This document shows, one piece after another, positions 5,717 through 6,870 of a stretch of 6,870 bases of DNA. A model generated the notes under the pieces. That model was not told the origin of the DNA, ran no database searches, and saw only the letters and a program-made list of their open reading frames with translations. Made by a program: the position numbers and the translations under genes. The number at the start of each line of letters is the position of its first letter. Position 1 is the stretch's first letter. Source of the DNA: Balneolales bacterium (GTDB lineage: Bacteria > Bacteroidota > Rhodothermia > Balneolales > Natronogracilivirgulaceae); NCBI GenBank assembly GCA_007120555.1, contig SKNL01000013.1:1-6870 (forward strand), written 5' to 3'.

Positions 5717-6870
5717 ATGCACCAGACCAAACCTGACAAAGCAACCCTTGCACTTGCCGACGGCACCGTGGTCCACGGCCATGCCATCGGACACCGCGGC
5801 ACCACCGGCGGCGAACTGTGCTTCAACACCAGCATGACCGGCTACCAGGAAATCTTCACCGATCCCAGCTACCATGGTCAGCTGATGATGATGACCTACC
5901 CGCACATCGGCAACTACGGTGTCTCTTCCCGCGACGACGAAGCACGCAAAGTCATGATTTCCGGGCTGATCGTCCGCGCCTTCTCCCATCACTACAGCAA
6001 CACGATGGCCGACGGCGACCTTGACAGTTACCTCAAACGCAACCGCATCGTGGGCATCACCGGCATAGACACACGCAAACTGGTACGCCATATCCGCGAA
6101 AAAGGGGTACTCAACGCCGTCATCTCCAGCGATACCGACAATGCCGATGAGCTGGTCGCGAAGGCTAAGGAGTGGCCCTCCATGGTCGGACTGGAACTGG
6201 CCAGCAAGGTCACCCGCAACGAACCGCAGACCTGCAAACCCGCCGATTTCGAGGATCTTTTCCCGCAGATATCTCAGTCCACCGATCCCGTGGGACCTGT
6301 TGAACCGGTGGATGCGTTCACCGGCGAACCCCTGTCCCGAGGCACAGACCAAATACCGCCGGGAAGCGGTGATGGCCGGCAATCTTCAGGACAGCAATCC
6401 ACTGATCAACACTCCACCAGCCAGCAACCGCTCCTTAAAATCGCCGCCCTCGACTACGGCATCAAACAGAACATCATCAACAGCTTCCTCAAGCGCGGCT
6501 GCAAACTCCGTGTCTTTCCCGCCAAAACCGACTTCGAGACCATCATGGAATGGCAGCCGGACGCATTCTTCTTCTCCAACGGCCCCGGTGATCCCAACCC
6601 GATGGACTACGCCCTCGAAACCGTCGCCAAAGCGAAGGAAACGGGCAGGCCGATATTCGGCATCTGCCTGGGACACCAGCTCATGGCCATGAGCGAGGGA
6701 ATAAAGGTAATGAAAATGTTCGTGGGACACCGAGGCGCCAACCAGCCGGTCAAGAACCTGAGGCGCGGACGCGTCGAGATCACCACGCAGAACCACGGTT
6801 TCGCCGTCGATCCCGATACGGTCACCGACGAGGTCGCCGAAATCACGCACCGCAACCTGAACGACGGCAC
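5717..6870 (+). CDS. carA: Carbamoyl-phosphate synthase small (glutaminase) subunit, 3' end cut by window
   Basis: The frame starts at the ATG of MHQTKPDKATLALADG and stays open for 384 codons to the edge. CarA hydrolyses glutamine and passes ammonia to CarB to make carbamoyl phosphate for arginine and pyrimidine synthesis. The N-terminal CPSase_sm_chain domain (about 9-165) shows GELCFNTSMTGYQEIFTDPSY (32-52), TYPHIGNYG (60-68) and GITGIDTRKLVRHIREKG (113-130). The class I glutamine amidotransferase domain begins near LKIAALDYGIKQNI (240-253). It includes FFSNGPGDP (285-293), the nucleophile elbow GICLGHQ (315-321) with catalytic Cys317 (codon at 6665), FVGHRGANQPV (335-345) and TQNHGFAVD (357-365). 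The catalytic His-Glu pair lies past the window. Residues about 184-239 form an unusually long Ser/Gln/Gly/Thr/Pro-rich linker, roughly 40 residues longer than I recall for E. coli CarA. Codons are mostly C-ending and GC is clearly higher than in the genes to the left. No Shine-Dalgarno is seen. Confidence 0.95.
   Translation, partial: MHQTKPDKATLALADGTVVHGHAIGHRGTTGGELCFNTSMTGYQEIFTDPSYHGQLMMMTYPHIGNYGVSSRDDEARKVMISGLIVRAFSHHYSNTMADGDLDSYLKRNRIVGITGIDTRKLVRHIREKGVLNAVISSDTDNADELVAKAKEWPSMVGLELASKVTRNEPQTCKPADFEDLFPQISQSTDPVGPVEPVDAFTGEPLSRGTDQIPPGSGDGRQSSGQQSTDQHSTSQQPLLKIAALDYGIKQNIINSFLKRGCKLRVFPAKTDFETIMEWQPDAFFFSNGPGDPNPMDYALETVAKAKETGRPIFGICLGHQLMAMSEGIKVMKMFVGHRGANQPVKNLRRGRVEITTQNHGFAVDPDTVTDEVAEITHRNLNDG

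Noticed and set aside
5705..6382. 225-codon minus-strand open frame
   Set aside because: It is antisense to carA. Long antisense frames are expected in GC-rich DNA with C-ending codons, and the peptide is Val/Gly/Ala/Asp-rich with no family features.
6238..6440. Possible frameshift in carA at the linker
   Set aside because: I translated the segment codon by codon. The frame is continuous from the N-terminal domain into LKIAALDYGIKQNI, so the linker is a real in-frame insertion, not a frameshift artefact.
6141..6692. 183-codon plus-strand open frame
   Set aside because: It is a +1 shadow of carA; the Ser/Pro/Arg-rich composition comes from reading GC-rich codons out of frame.
6386..6850. 154-codon minus-strand open frame
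   Set aside because: Antisense to the CarA glutaminase domain, with no motif of its own.

Overview
The window looks like a chromosomal segment from a member of the FCB group (Bacteroidota, Balneolota or Rhodothermota type). The evidence is indirect: several Tat-exported Gfo/Idh/MocA oxidoreductases, a DUF1080 lipoprotein, start codons without Shine-Dalgarno sequences in AT-rich surroundings, and a CarA with motifs common in that group. No rRNA, tRNA, CRISPR array or transposase is visible.

Positions 1-3244 (minus strand) hold a compact three-gene operon. In transcription order it encodes a Tat-exported Gfo/Idh/MocA oxidoreductase, a DUF1080 (3-keto-disaccharide hydrolase family) lipoprotein, and a Tat-exported xylose-isomerase-like TIM-barrel protein that runs off the left edge. 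The gaps are 49 and 54 bp. A divergent AT-rich intergenic stretch follows. On the plus strand come the N-terminal stump of an ApbE-like FAD:protein FMN transferase (3332-3547) and a second, different Tat-exported Gfo/Idh/MocA oxidoreductase (3628-4974). All four intact or near-intact proteins carry export signals, so the set reads as a periplasmic sugar-modifying module. The likely chemistry is redox at a glycoside hydroxyl (probably C3) by the oxidoreductases, glycosidic cleavage of the keto-sugar by the DUF1080 protein, and keto-sugar isomerisation or further processing by the TIM-barrel protein. The substrate cannot be read from the sequence.

Positions 4975-5716 are a decayed or transitional stretch. 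They contain a minus-strand 77-codon coding remnant with no plausible start (5022-5255), a complete 52-residue single-membrane-span gene that resembles the DUF5989 family (5320-5478), a rho-independent terminator (5519-5556), and a GC-rich segment with inverted repeats.

From 5717 to the right edge lies the 5' part of carA, the glutaminase subunit of carbamoyl-phosphate synthase. It is clearly richer in GC and in C-ending codons than the genes to its left, and has an unusually long, low-complexity linker between its two domains. The composition step just before carA suggests a boundary between a core-genome block and an accessory carbohydrate block.
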